From: Vanilla planifolia
Lineage: Eukaryota > Streptophyta > Magnoliopsida > Asparagales > Orchidaceae
Length of the DNA: 64,000 nucleotides
Direction: 5' to 3'
NCBI GenBank assembly: GCA_023846275.1
Contig: CM043868.1
Coordinates: 12,247,755-12,311,754, forward strand
The notes beneath the pieces were generated by a model that searched no databases, was not told where the DNA came from, and saw only the letters and a program-made list of their open reading frames with translations. Below, one piece after another: positions 26,701 to 36,318 of this stretch; the stretch's first letter is position 1, and every line of letters starts with the position of its first letter. Position numbers and translations under genes: made by a program.

Positions 26701-28780
26701 TTTATTTCTATTCAGGGTACGATTTCACTATGGTCATCCAGATGTTTTTGATAGACTCTTCCATTTGGCTCGGGGAGGTGTAAGTAAGGCATCCAAGATA
26801 ATTAATTTAAGTGAAGACATCTTTGCAGGCATGTGTCTTATAACTATCAAATGTTTATTTTTAACCAAGTCCAATGGTTGTGATGGGAAATTAACATGCA
26901 CTGTTAATTATTGTATAGTTTCAATGGTGCAGGATTCAATTCTACTCTTCGGGAAGGCAGTGTTACTCATCACGAATACTTGCAGGTAGGTAAAGGGAGA
27001 GATGTGGGCCTAAATCAGATATCACTTTTTGAAGCAAAGATTGCAAATGGGAATGGGGAGCAGACATTAAGCCGAGATATATATAGGCTAGGGCATCGTT
27101 TTGATTTCTTTAGGATGATGTCTTGTTATTTTACAACCGTGGGCTTCTATTTTAGTACCCTGGTATGGTTGATTTCCTTCAGTTAAATACTTGGATGTTC
27201 GACAAACTTGCGATTTGGAATTGATGCTGTTTGTTTCGCAGTTGACTGTATTGACAGTATATGTATTTCTTTATGGGCGACTCTATCTTGTTCTCAGTGG
27301 TCTTGAAGAAGGCTTGGCCACTAGTAGACGTTTTGCTAATAACGAGCCCCTTCAGGTTGCACTTGCTTCTCAGTCTTTTGTGCAGCTTGGTTTTCTAATG
27401 GCTTTACCAATGATGATGGAGATTGGTCTTGAAAAAGGATTCAGAAAAGCACTAAGTGAATTCATAATGATGCAGTTGCAATTAGCTTCGGTTTTCTTTA
27501 CCTTTTCTCTTGGAACCAAAACTCACTATTATGGAAGGACATTGCTTCATGGAGGTGCAGAATATAGAGGCACTGGCCGTGGTTTTGTGGTCTTCCATGC
27601 CAAGTTTGCTGAAAACTACAGACTTTACTCACGTAGTCATTTCGTGAAAGGAATAGAGTTAATGATTTTGCTTATCATTTACCAAATTTTTGGACAATCA
27701 TATAGATCTCCAGTTGCATACATATTTATCACAGCTTCTATGTGGTTTATGGTTGGAACTTGGTTATTTGCTCCATTTCTGTTTAATCCATCTGGATTCG
27801 AATGGCAAAAAATAGTTGACGATTGGACTGATTGGAACAAGTGGATTAGCAACCATGGAGGGATTGGTGTGCATGCAGAGAAAAGTTGGGAATCATGGTG
27901 GGAAAAAGAACAAGAACATCTTAAATATTCTGGGAAACGTGGGACTATTGCTGAGATTCTTTTAGCTGTTCGTTTTTTCATTTACCAATATGGGCTTGTT
28001 TATCACTTGAATATAACCAAGGACAGAAGCATTCTGGTATTTATTCCTCTACCTTTTTTTTATTCTGTAGAAAACATGAAGATCTTATCTTTCATCATTT
28101 CCCTGACTTCAGGTTTATGGTATCTCCTGGCTTGTGATTGTTGCAATATTGCTCGTCATGAAGGTAACTTTAAAATCTCCATATATACCAATATGACCTT
28201 CAATGCTTTTTTATATTCATCATTTTAATGCACTTCTTTCTAATGAGCAATGATTATTCTTCATGCAGACTGTATCCGTGGGAAGGCGAAGATTCAGCGC
28301 CAGCTTCCAGCTTGTTTTCCGCTTGATCAAGTTCTTAATATTCGTAACCTTCGTCTCCATTTTGATTATTTTGATCGTCTTTGCCAAGATGACCTTCCAA
28401 GATACCATCGTTTGTTTGCTTGCCTTTCTACCCACCGGTTGGGGTTTGCTTTTGGTTAGTATATGCTCCTTTTCAAACTCTGCTCTCCTTTTCTCCTTCC
28501 ATTCCTAACTGCATTTCAATCTTACCCACAGATCGCACAAGCCTGTAAGCCTGCTCTGCGCAACTTTGGTTTATGGGGCTCAGTAAGAGCTCTTGCTCGA
28601 GGCTACGAGATGACGATTGGGTTGCTTCTCTTTTCTCCCATTGCTTTCCTGGCTTGGTTTCCATTTGTTTCGGAGTTTCAAACGAGGATGTTGTTTAATC
28701 AAGCATTCAGCAGAGGATTGCAGATATCGCGCATTCTTGGTGGCCACAAGAAGGATCGAGCACGCAACAACAAGGATTAA
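92..28780 (+). CDS. CALS: Callose synthase, CALS1/2/3 clade (GT48), 31 exons, 5'-partial
   Basis: The product is a plasma-membrane 1,3-beta-glucan synthase that uses UDP-glucose to make callose at cell plates, plasmodesmata and sieve plates. Exons: 92-182, 361-483, 560-674, 1446-1780, 1886-1938, 2028-2088, 2195-2276, 2353-2402, 2489-2575, 3477-3614, 3747-3841, 7501-7585, 7671-7831, 7950-8073, 8166-8263, 9662-9797, 9876-10027, 10564-10673, 10755-10880, 10992-11060, 11164-11350, 17947-18094, 20384-20503, 20570-20688, 20771-20854, 26716-26828, 26933-27162, 27242-28036, 28113-28163, 28269-28454, 28532-28780. All join in frame to 1,523 residues. Exon 1 carries the end of the FKS1_dom1 region ([15 protein letters not shown]). 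Exons 3-9 encode the N-terminal membrane block, roughly residues 335-1085 the cytosolic catalytic loop ([35 protein letters not shown]), and the rest the C-terminal membrane block ending [17 protein letters not shown]. Family length is about 1,950, so about 430 N-terminal residues are missing. All the visible coding sequence is open. The clade call is from recall of the family; CALS1, 2 and 3 cannot be told apart here. Confidence 0.95.
675..1445 (+). other. Callose synthase intron, 771 bp
   Basis: GTAAGT donor after a split Ala codon and a TTTTTTGCAG acceptor. It is T-rich, as plant introns usually are, and I see no embedded element. Confidence 0.85.
2576..3476 (+). other. Callose synthase intron, 901 bp
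   Basis: It splits the Glu codon ending the membrane block (GAYRRLGE) from the [11 protein letters not shown] exon that opens the cytosolic loop. GTTGGT is a weak donor; the acceptor is AAAACAG. A short GC-richer stretch at about 2770-2880 breaks the T-rich background, but I could not identify it. Confidence 0.8.
5001..5540. repeat. Imperfect direct duplication, offset 265-305 bp
   Basis: Two diverged copies share the landmark GCATGCTT..TGGATGCATTCTAAAACA (5015 and 5280) and the landmark TGTCATTTAAATAATCAAAGA followed by CTTCCAAACATT near their ends. Copy 1 is about 5001-5235 and copy 2 about 5265-5540. Copy 2 has extra T-rich sequence in the middle, which explains the growing offset. No coding content was seen. 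Confidence 0.75.
6650..7330 (+). mobile_element. Ty1/copia pol 3' remnant (RNase H end), in intron
   Basis: Conceptual frames with several stops and shifts give [12 protein letters not shown] at about 6860-6895, matching the copia RNase H signature (RRST-GYC-FLGG). Further along come TKHIE..HFI.EK at about 7050-7095 and NNLLADVL at about 7130-7160, the usual copia C-terminal landmarks. A purine-rich AAAGGGGATTGTTGAAAC at about 7280 looks like a polypurine tract followed by an LTR start beginning TGTTG. The element lies in the same orientation as the host gene and is fully decayed. The 5' boundary is approximate and the 3' LTR end was not located. Confidence 0.75.
7167..7296. repeat. 65-bp tandem duplication at copia pol/LTR border
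   Basis: Two adjacent 65-bp units each contain GCAAGGTGATTGATATCCTC and end in TTAAAGGGGA. They are nearly identical, so the duplication is much younger than the surrounding decayed copia sequence. It doubles the pol terminus and the putative polypurine tract. Confidence 0.9.
8264..9661 (+). other. Callose synthase intron, 1.4 kb
   Basis: It splits a Gly codon (SG/Y..PDSSHG). The donor is GTATGA and the acceptor TTCTGGCAG. Around 8890-8935 a poly-T run leads into TTTTCCTTTTATTAATAGG, which could be the antisense 3' end of a LINE. No coding domain supports that, so the rest is left as unassigned intron. Confidence 0.8.
9798..9875 (+). other. Stop-free 78-nt phase-0 intron
   Basis: The donor is GTATTG and the acceptor TTTTATTCCAG. 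The intron lies between codons (…DWTEK / LKRLIL…), is 3 x 26 nt and contains no in-frame stop. If retained it would insert 26 mostly hydrophobic residues into the cytosolic catalytic domain. Splicing is favoured because family members read WTEKLKRL or similar with no insert. Confidence 0.8.
11779..11997 (+). repeat. 5' LTR of intronic copia element
   Basis: It aligns along its length, at roughly 70% by eye, with 15173-15402. Shared blocks include TTGATTT-CTTAT-GAATATT and ATC-TCATCTA-A-AGGGGTT. It ends in CA two bases before TGGTATC. The 5' edge (TGTG at about 11779) is approximate. Confidence 0.7.
12000..12011 (+). other. Primer-binding site, initiator tRNA-Met type
   Basis: TGGTATCTAGGT follows the 5' LTR end. 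The plant copia primer site complementary to initiator tRNA-Met begins TGGTATCAGAGC, so the first seven bases match and the rest has drifted. Confidence 0.7.
15173..15402 (+). repeat. 3' LTR of intronic copia element
   Basis: It begins TGTGGACTGTAAAAT shortly after the pol stop and pairs with 11779-11997. The end was set by alignment with the 5' LTR (ATTCTCAAC against ATTCTCAAT) and is approximate. Part of it is included in the tandem duplication that follows. Confidence 0.65.
15330..15733. repeat. 203-bp tandem duplication across LTR edge
   Basis: Unit 1 (15330-15532) and unit 2 (15533-15733) are about 90% identical by eye. Both start GGATGAAT-TTCATCTATTAGA and end CTATAAACCAATT or a close variant. 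The unit spans the LTR's 3' part and flanking intron, so the duplication happened after insertion. Confidence 0.9.
17708..17772. repeat. (AAT)n-(ATT)n perfect palindrome
   Basis: A run of ATA/AAT triplets switches through ATATTATTAATATT into a run of ATT triplets, giving a self-complementary tract of about 65 bp. It lies 174 bp upstream of the YPSLR exon acceptor, and in the transcript it could fold as a long A-U hairpin. Confidence 0.95.
18401..19473 (-). mobile_element. Probable solo LTR of a gypsy-type element, antisense
   Basis: Read on the minus strand it starts TGTAATAACTCAAAATTTTTG, a form common at plant gypsy LTR starts. It is bounded by the same 5-mer TCAGG at 18396-18400 and 19474-19478, as expected for a target-site duplication. 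The other terminus is degenerate (CGATTAA instead of a CA end). No internal coding sequence is present. It contains a recent 263-bp duplication. Identity as an LTR is inference from termini and composition. Confidence 0.5.
18641..19172. repeat. 263-bp tandem duplication inside the solo LTR
   Basis: Units start at 18641 and 18904 with TGCA-AGCTTTGAACTGC and end AATAAATGAATAA. Over 95% identity by eye, with one ~9-bp insertion (TTAGAGAGA) in unit 2. It is one of the youngest-looking duplications in the window. Composition is much less AT-rich than its surroundings. Confidence 0.9.
20504..20569 (+). other. Stop-free 66-nt phase-0 intron
   Basis: It lies between IDMNQ and DNYLEEAL, which are contiguous in callose synthases. 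Donor GTTGTT is weak; acceptor is AAACAG. Length is 3 x 22 with no stop, so retention would add a 22-residue hydrophobic segment next to a conserved catalytic-loop motif. It is also close to the minimum length for plant introns. Confidence 0.8.
22790..23960 (-). mobile_element. Ty1/copia RT-RNase H remnant, antisense in intron
   Basis: Minus-strand frames, reading from high to low coordinates, give a [14 protein letters not shown] block at about 23850, [11 protein letters not shown] at about 23770, then SLVANLD and WDIKNAFFNGEL (family VKNAFLNGEL) at about 23590-23640. A degraded GYK..Q.DHT.FVK segment follows at about 23410. The downstream TPIE..YQRLVGKL..HTRPDIA region is recognisable only as scattered residues, ending near NL.TW..KN at about 22830. 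Many stops and frameshifts. No LTRs were located, and the orientation is opposite to the host gene. Confidence 0.8.
24799..25080. repeat. Imperfect local duplications
   Basis: Phrases recur in diverged form: GTCTC-A-AAT with CATTCCATTATTG or a close variant, AATTAAGAT-AG-ACTGGAAG at about 24866 and 25051, and TGGTTTGTCTTTAGAT or similar at about 24906 and 24967. At least two nested duplications are likely. I see no coding domain. Confidence 0.55.
25187..25618. repeat. Imperfect duplication, offset about 278 bp
   Basis: Copy 1 (about 25187-25345) and copy 2 (about 25466-25618) share GCTGTAATTAAC-C-ATCTTC, TAGTTTCATA-AAATAG-TC-ATCT and TTGGATGGTGG-ACTA-TCTCA in the same order. Function and origin unknown. 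Confidence 0.7.
25784..25857 (+). pseudogene. trnH-GUG: Plastid-derived tRNA-His(GUG) pseudogene
   Basis: The anticodon stem-loop is intact (GTGGA TTGTGAA TCCAC) with anticodon GTG at 25818-25820, and the extra 5' G expected of tRNA-His is at 25783. The acceptor stem has a G-G clash at pair 2-71, where the plastid gene has C-G. The T-stem has an A-G clash plus a G-U pair where the plastid gene has Watson-Crick pairs. It is probably not functional as a tRNA, and it lies in an intron. Confidence 0.85.
25896..26022 (-). pseudogene. rpl2: Plastid rpl2 3'-terminal fragment
   Basis: On the minus strand it reads GEGRAPIG, then a lysine run from an expanded poly-A, then PTTP followed by TGA where the plastid gene has Trp (G-to-A). 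A deletion follows, then [12 protein letters not shown] and a TAG stop at 25896-25898 (plastid form ends in an RRRK run). The fragment is dead: premature stop, internal deletion and only the C-terminal ~40 codons present. Confidence 0.85.
26829..26932 (+). other. GC-AG intron of callose synthase (104 nt)
   Basis: The reading frame requires GCA-G/GA-TTC ([13 protein letters not shown]). The only donor that keeps this conserved sequence is CAG/GCATGT at 26829; the acceptor is GTGCAG. No GT donor nearby restores the frame. U2-type GC-AG introns are a known minor class in plants with strong flanking consensus, as here. Confidence 0.85.
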
Positions 28781-29270
28781 ATTTAGTTTGAAGATTCCAT
28801 TTTGTATATGTTTCTTTCTATGGAGTTCATGGTCATGGAGTTGATTCATACTAGTTTATTATTATGGGATGGAAGTACTCGTTTATCATTTATGAACTTA
28901 ATTTGTGAACCATCTTTACTATTTCTTGAAATGTTTTAGTTGTTATTCAATCATATACTTTGCAGCAATTTCCAACTTTTGGAAGGCAAAAAGCTAGGAT
29001 GGATGTTCTTTTACTTGTAACTGTTCCAGGTATTGTTTAATGTTCAGCTCAGATGCTTATGGACTGGTGTACGAGATCAGCACCAAAGCTGATGCAAATC
29101 TTCCTCTCTTGTATGATGAAAAGCTAAAAGATAATTCTTTATCATCATAATTATTTACATGTGTTTAGATGCATGTGTTTTATTTTAATTAATGGAAGTT
29201 TGATGCAAAGTTTTATGAGAGAATTTTCTTCTTAATGTTCATTAATTGCAAGGCTTATAGAGGATTTGAT
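28781..29270 (+). other. Callose synthase 3' UTR and downstream flank
   Basis: The TAA at 28778-28780 is followed by T-rich sequence with several TTTGTA/TTGTAA-like motifs and no clear canonical AATAAA. The UTR end is not defined. Base composition becomes strongly AT-rich by about 29300. Confidence 0.5.
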
Positions 29271-30026
29271 AAGAGGACCCAAATTACAGATGTTAGGGTT
29301 TTATCTCAGTATCCTTTTAATCAAATAGAAAATAGAATGTGACATTTAGTTAAGTGAGGATATTAAATTTTAGGTGGAGATTTAATGGTGTGATGGAATC
29401 TAAAATAAAATCATAAAAATAAATCATCAGTATAATATAATTCAAATATAATATAGTATAAAATATATATATATATAATTCAAATTAATGTTTTATTATG
29501 TTTTTAATTACTTAACTTGTATCAAGCATTTTTAACTTCAATTTTAAGAGTATGGTCTTTTCACATAGTATTAAAATCTTAAAATCTTAAATAGTAGATA
29601 TATGGCTTATTACATAAGTATTAATAAGATTTATAGATTTTAATAAAAAATTTATTAATATAATCAATTATATAAGAAATATCAAAATAAATAAATATGA
29701 TGAATAAAATATAAGTCATATTATAATTATGATGATAAATTGCATATATAAGTTTGAAATCATACAAAATATCATATGTATTGGAAATAAGTGAGATGAA
29801 ATATGAATGCTAATTTTTTATTATTATTTTAAATTTATAATATTTTTGTAATTATTAGGTCCAATTTTCTTTGAAATATTATCCTCACTAGATCCAATAA
29901 TCATACTAATAAATGACCTATAGTAAGTATCCATCACATCTCTTCACATAACACTAAGTAGATATTTGATTCGAAGATCAATCCTCACGATCCAACACTT
30001 TGTGATTAGTGTAATCTATATATATG

Positions 30027-30083
<57 letters not shown>

Positions 30084-31490
30084 GTTATATAACATACACT
30101 AAGTAGATATTTGATCAAAAAGTTGATATCTTATGATCTAATATGTTAGGCATAATATTGAAGATAATGTCTTAGAAATATAATTTTCATTTTCATTTAT
30201 CATATGTGAAATAATTATGTAATAAATATTTATGAAATAGATATTCTAGTTTATATATTATTTTCAAAACCAAAATATATTCATTTCTATTTTAAGAAAT
30301 GTAGAAAAGCATAAGTTTTTGCCAACATACAAGAATATAATTTAGAAGAAAACATAAGAAAAAAATAATACTATCCTACATTAAATAAAACAAGTTATAA
30401 ATTTATCTATATTATAAGTTATGCCATCTTAGTACAATAGTTTCCTGCAGTGACCTCAATACTCTTCTATTCCTCTAACAAACCCAACATTGCGTACTTA
30501 TCTCGTTGGAAAAATTAACCTTTCTCATTATCTCTTCCTTGTACAATTGAGTCCTCCCTCTAATTCCTTTGTTGAAGCCAAGCTCCTCCTGAACATCTCT
30601 TCACCTACTCCCCTCATAGCAGCTTGATGACAAATTGCATGGTAATCGAAAAAAAAATGATGAAGATAAAAGAGTACCTCATTGGTTAGGTTGAACCAAT
30701 GAGTTGAAATACCATCTCAATCGAAACTCATTGTAGCTCATAGTAGCTTGATGCAATGCAAAAAAAGTCTTGCTCGATATCTTTACCAGCCAAAGGCACA
30801 CTTAGAAACACTCATGCATGCGAAAGGAAATGGTTATTTTATATTATGGTAGCCACCATCACAATTATTATAAATTTATTATTTTTAGTATTTAAAATTC
30901 TTAAAAAGTAGAAAGTTGGCTACGAGCACATGCTTGCATAAACGTTGTATACTTGCTGTCAAAAAGCACTTATTAAGCTATTGTTATGCCACAAAAACGT
31001 GCATTCCTTTAACATGAAAAGCTGATCGAGACCTTAAGCATGAAAATTAACATTATGCTCTTATGATAATTTGTTATTTCCAAATTTATCTTTCGTTAAT
31101 TGCATTTGACTTAAGCCAAAGTTTCTAAAATTAAAAAAATATCCTAGCTCATCAAATATTCTAATATTTGAAAATATATCCTCTATCAATCAGATTTAAT
31201 CCAAATAAAAATTCTAAAATTATAATTCTACTTTGAATGACCTTTTGATAATTATAATTATATCCACATCTTTAAAAATTTATAAATTCTCTAGATCTCT
31301 AAATACAAACTTAAATTCATTAAGTTTGTCTCAAAGTATTCTTTTTATTAATATGCTCAAATTATGTTTTTGACTAAATTTGAGCTAATGAAACACTCCT
31401 TAATATTTTCTTATTATTTTAATACTTAATATATTAAAAAATATTTTAATAAATTGAGTTGCAAGTGCTTTAGAGTAGATAACAACTTAA
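29271..31490. other. AT-rich intergenic sequence, no gene seen
   Basis: Very AT-rich, with a TA microsatellite at 30013-30079. A slightly less AT-rich stretch at about 30420-30840 has no open frame of note and no domain I recognise. Confidence 0.6.
30013..30079. repeat. (TA)n microsatellite
   Basis: An uninterrupted TA run occupies about 30031-30079, preceded by an impure TA/TG part. Confidence 0.95.
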
Positions 31491-31519
31491 AGATTATGGT
31501 TTGTATTTAATCAGTGTGT

Positions 31520-31740
31520 TAGTTTAATGTGACAGTGCAAGAGTTATATTCTTGACCAAAAATCCATTCTAGCATTCTTGAACCAATGACACTAACATAA
31601 GGTACCACTTTATTTGGAAACATGTAGAAAGCAATGATACCACTCTAATCTTTATTCCATCTTGTTCTCAACTACTAGACATTTTAACAAAACCCCTACC
31701 TTTACATGGATGCATTAGAATTAGATGACTCTACATGTCT
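31520..31740 (+). mobile_element. Ty1/copia pol C-terminal remnant
   Basis: Frames give NIRYHFIWKHVES (family HIDIRYHFIR-HVE), then LIFIPSCSQLLDILTKPLP (family ADIFTKPL) at about 31640-31705. This is the end of copia RNase H. The upstream part of pol is gone. A purine-rich run (AAAAAGGGGAAGAAGAA) at about 31761 may be the polypurine tract. Confidence 0.75.
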
Positions 31741-32984
31741 TAGACCTATTTGAATGATTCCAAAAAGGGGAAGAAGAATAATGCTAGAATTGTGGGAGAG
31801 CTCTTATTTAGAGGGAGCTTTTCCTATGCTAGAATTTAATGTGCTAAAGTTTAGTGCTTGAAAATGCTAAAGCTTCCTTATGTTGAATTTTTTTCTTTAT
31901 TCTAGTTAGTTGATCATTTATTTTCTAATTAAGCATGTTTCCTAAATGATTGATAGCTTATACTTTCATATATTTTATTCTAGTATTTGTATTATAATTA
32001 TTAAAAGGGAGAGATTAGTGATCTTATTTCTTATGAGCTTTCATGATAATAAAACCAACCAATTATGAACTAATCTTTTTATGTGAGATGTGATATATAA
32101 GAATGGTTTCATCAATATTGATGAATGGAGCAATTCACATGCATGGAATGTGGATAAGGCTTGGTAACTTTGCTTAAGAAAGTTAGTACAACTTTCATAT
32201 CAGGGAGCTATATAGAATCAACTCTAAGTGGAGTGGTTACCCATTTAGAGCTTTTCATTTACTATATCAAATGATTATAATATTAAATCTTCACTTAACA
32301 CCTTATGATACAAAGGATTACATTTATAATAGCCTAATTTAATTAACCATGAATTGTATTCTTAATCAAGTTTCTTTGATTAGATTAAGATACTTTAGAT
32401 TTAGAAATCCAAGGATTATTATAACTTGGGTGCATTAAAATCTATAGGTATGTGGCTTATACTTTTTGGAGGTCATTTGAAAATTTCTATGAATTTTTAA
32501 ACTTGGAATGAAAAAAAGACAAAATACTAGATATCTTTCTATTATTTTTTATATATGTGAGCAACTATCCTACTAACTTTTTCCTGAGTGAATTTTTATC
32601 ATGAGTGACATGTAAAGGAAGAGGGAGAGAAAGAGTGAAGAGGCAAAAGGGAGGAGATTCAAGTATATTTATAATGGATCATTAAAAGATTTAAGAAAAT
32701 CAAAGAGAAAAAGGAAGAGATTTAGGAAAAAGGGCTCTGATCAAAATCTTGTCAAAATAATGTACTAAAGGTATGATTCTAACTAAGTTTCTCTTCTTAA
32801 GCCTAGCATTTTCCATTTGAGATGTTATGAAAATAAATTTTTGTGGATTTGGTGAAGACTTTGTTGATTATCATTGACAGTTTTTTGGGTACATTGATTG
32901 TACCCAATAGTAGAGCCACTCATCTTATACGAACTTCATAATCAAGACTAGTGAGGAGTCATTAGCTTAGCACATTAGCTATTG
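31741..32984. other. Intergenic, no gene seen
   Basis: AT-rich sequence downstream of the copia tail. It may include eroded LTR, but no matching partner was found. No supported feature. Confidence 0.5.
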
Positions 32985-33490
32985 TAGTTGAGTCAATTGA
33001 GAGATTATACAGTATGATGCATTGAATGGACAAGTATAATTGGGTTTAAGAAACATGTTGTTATTTATATCCTTTGCCTGACTAGTGATTGTTAATGATT
33101 GTGTAATATGATGTGGTGAACAAATAAGATTAGTTCCTTAATAAGTATAATAGAGATAACTTGTTCGATCATTTGTTCAACTAGTGATCAATGATGGTCA
33201 TATTGTATGATGTGATAATTAAACAAGAATAATTGGTTCATGAGTAGGTATAATAGTGATCACTTATCTAATTAGTGATTAGTGATGATCATATAATATA
33301 AATCATTGATTGAACAAGTACAAATGAGTTAAAAAATGTATTATAGTGTTTGCCTAACTAATTCCTTATCAGACTAATAATTATTATGATTATATTGTAC
33401 AGTGTAGCAATTGAATAAATATGATTGGTTCTTGATTAAGCATAACAACCCTCTTATATAATTTCTAACTATTGGAGATCATACAATATA
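32985..33490. repeat. Degenerate ~95-bp minisatellite, 5+ units
   Basis: An anchor of the form GAT-AT-TTGTA-ATGATGTG recurs at about 33003, 33097, 33197, 33287, 33388 and 33477, spacings 89-101 bp. Each unit also carries AACAAGTATAATTGGTT or a variant, and most carry ACTAGTGATTAGTGATGATC or a variant. Units have diverged substantially. Confidence 0.8.
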
Positions 33491-36088
33491 ATATAAGGGA
33501 TTAAATTATGTAGCTTGAAGCCCTAAGTAGTGGATTTCAACTATACTATTATTAACAAAATGCAATTAAAATTATGTAAAAAATGAAAAGAGGAGATAAA
33601 AAAGGAAAATATTATGAAAGAAATTTCTTAAAACTATTAGATAAGTAATTTGAATAACTATGATATAAGTATATTGGCTTATAGTTTTCTTGGGCTATTA
33701 TTATAGAGAGAGAGAGAGAGATAATATGAGCATTTGTATGTCATAATATTGTTTGCATATATTTTGATTATGTGATAAAACTTTAATATTAATGCTACAC
33801 ATATATCCTTAATGATACAATAACTATCTACCCTTGAAGACTTCTCCTTATTGTTGTTACCATTCTTTGGCTTTCCATTGCCCCTGTGATCATTCTTCTT
33901 AAGGACAATTGCAAAAATACTAGTATGACTACTGTTTGTGAAGGGAAAAGGGAAAGCTACATGAAAATATATGAAGGATAACTCACTAAATAATTAGACA
34001 CGACTCCTTTCTCAACAAGATTTGTATAAGAAAGATTGATAATGATGTAATCTTTAACCAACTACCATTTCTATTTACAAAGACTTTGACATTTCCTAGA
34101 TTTAGCTTTTCAATGTTCCATGGGATTGAATCTTTCCTTAAAGAGTTTCTTAAATTAATTCCACTTGCAACCTTGTTCAAGACCTAAATATAGAGTCTAT
34201 TTCTTGAAATTAAGATATGATGGGAAAGTTTCAATCTAGTAAAAGTTTTAATGAAATTGTTATACTTATATATAGAGAAGTACATCTCTAGTTAGTCTAA
34301 CCTCAAATTGGACTTCTTTGAATGAGACTCTCCTTCAAAGTTTAAAATATCAATCTTATCCCTTACCTTAAAAAGATAAGCAATTCCATCGCGTCCTAGA
34401 GTTGAAAGGTAGTTATTTTCTTAGTCATCAATTGAAGTTCTCCTTCCTTCATCCTATGTAGTGCCATTTATCCCTAATTACCTTCTCGAGGTGGATTATC
34501 ATAACATCCCAAAAGTAGGGATAATTTATTTAATAAAAAGTTTGATATTATTAAAGATGAAGAAGTTATAAATTATTGATCTTGGTCTAAATAAAATTTG
34601 GTAAATTTTATAAATTTTTTGAAAATTTTTTAAGGATTTTTTCAAGATTTTAAGCTATCATATAATATAATATTATAGGATCATACAAAACAATTGAGTG
34701 ATAAAATCAATTAGGTGAGTAGATTTATAAGATGAATTGTATGATACAAGCATGATAATAAAATCATATAGATATGATAGAGTGTAGTCAGTGCATATGT
34801 AGTATGAGTTGGATGATTATGGGTTGGATGAGTACAATTAGATAAAAGAAGAATCTGATTATATAGTACGATTGAAGAATAACATATAATATGATCAAGT
34901 AAATGAGAGAAAGAGAATGAACTTGAGAGAAGTGTGAATAGGGACAAAAGTTGTCTAAGGATCAACAAAGATAACCAAGTCATCATACTGAGTGATTAAT
35001 ATGTAAGAAAAATGTTAAAGCATGTAATGAAATATAATACAATATGAAAGAAAATAATATATAAATATAATCAATTGAGAATGAAAAATTAACTAAGTTT
35101 GATTGGTTGAATAATAAATGGACAAATCATAAGATATGATGAGCATTAACACATAAGTTTGATTAGGTGACTAAGAAGAAATGGATTACATATACAGCTA
35201 GTGGATCTTATTAATAAAATCCATGTGAATAAACATAAATAATAGGAGATTTAACAAAGTGTACACTATGAAGTTGAGTATCATATGTGTATGATTCAGT
35301 TAAAGTAGCAAAATATGAGAAAACTCATCCATATGACATAAGATGAATAGACATATTATACGAGTGCAATAATAAGATTGTAAGAGTATGATACAAATAA
35401 CTTAACAATAAGTCTAGATATGGTTAAGAAAAGTATAGTGTGATCATATTGATGGTACATGTACTATCAACATGAACTAAAAAGTTTTAAGATTCAAATG
35501 ACTGCATGATCTATCATGAAGAGAGTTTAGTTGAAGGGAAGCTATTAGATTTAAGTGAAAATGAAATCAAATAGATACAAAATCAAAGGAATACAACCAT
35601 TGGAGGGAGATGAATTGATGGAAAATACAACGAGATATTATTCTAGTATAAAAACAAGTGAAACTAAACTTGGAAAAAGTTTTATAAAAAAACTTGTGTA
35701 GTTAACTTTATCCACTAGAATTATAGTAAGAAAAAAAGAGGAAGAAAGTATCTAAAGTGCTAAAAGTAATAGGAGAGGAGTTCAATAAATAAAAAATCAA
35801 TGGAAAAGCTATTGAGTATGTAGCAATTGAGATTTAGAGTAAAGATCTAAGCCTTATTATTACCATTATTCAAATTTGAAAAGTAGAAAAAACTTGTACA
35901 TAATATATCTAATTTTATGTAATATGTAATGCTAGGTTAGAGGCCTAAATTGATTGTGAAAATGTTATATTTGAATATGCTTCCTAATTTTGATTTGTAA
36001 TGACATTACTATCTATTAGAGGATGCATGTGTAAAAAAACTTATAAATGATGTATATGATTTAATATAATATATAATGCTAAATTAGA

Positions 36089-36091
<3 letters not shown>
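33491..36091. other. AT-rich intergenic, LTR-like start at about 34497
   Basis: It contains a short (GA)n run at 33705-33720. At about 34497, ATCATAACATCCCAAAAGTAGGG resembles the start of plant gypsy LTRs, but no second copy or target duplication was found. The rest is rich in short recurring words (TATGAT, GAGTA) and has no gene. Confidence 0.4.

Positions 36092-36167
<76 letters not shown>
36092..36167. repeat. (TA)n microsatellite, 76 bp
   Basis: Uninterrupted alternating TA, the longest in the window. Confidence 0.95.
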
Positions 36168-36171
<4 letters not shown>

Positions 36172-36316
36172 AGATTATATGAGAGATGTTTGTTATCTTA
36201 ATAATATTTCAATGCTTATTGTGACACAGTTTTGATTTTAGCATGACAATATTATGTTTTTTTAGTGATAGGCTACATGTTTATCATGTAATATGTGTTG
36301 AAAAGAAAAAATGATG

Positions 36317-36318
<2 letters not shown>

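Larger units (their letters stand above)
20855..26715 (+). other. Callose synthase intron, 5.9 kb, with copia and plastid inserts
   Basis: It splits the Arg codon of [13 protein letters not shown], with donor GTAATC and acceptor TCTATTCAG. Contents: unassigned sequence (20855-22780), antisense copia pol (22790-23960), two imperfect duplications (24799-25080 and 25187-25618), a plastid fragment (25783-26022), then unassigned sequence with a small internal repeat of AATAGGATTATGGGTAA at about 26424 and 26528. Confidence 0.85.

Noticed and set aside
32985-33490. CRISPR array
   Set aside because: The units are long, degenerate and contiguous with no conserved short repeat or unique spacers, and the genome is a plant nucleus.
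34711-34986. Minus-strand 91-codon frame
   Set aside because: Low-complexity Leu/Ser/Thr/His composition from a repetitive AT-rich stretch, with no domain or conserved motif.
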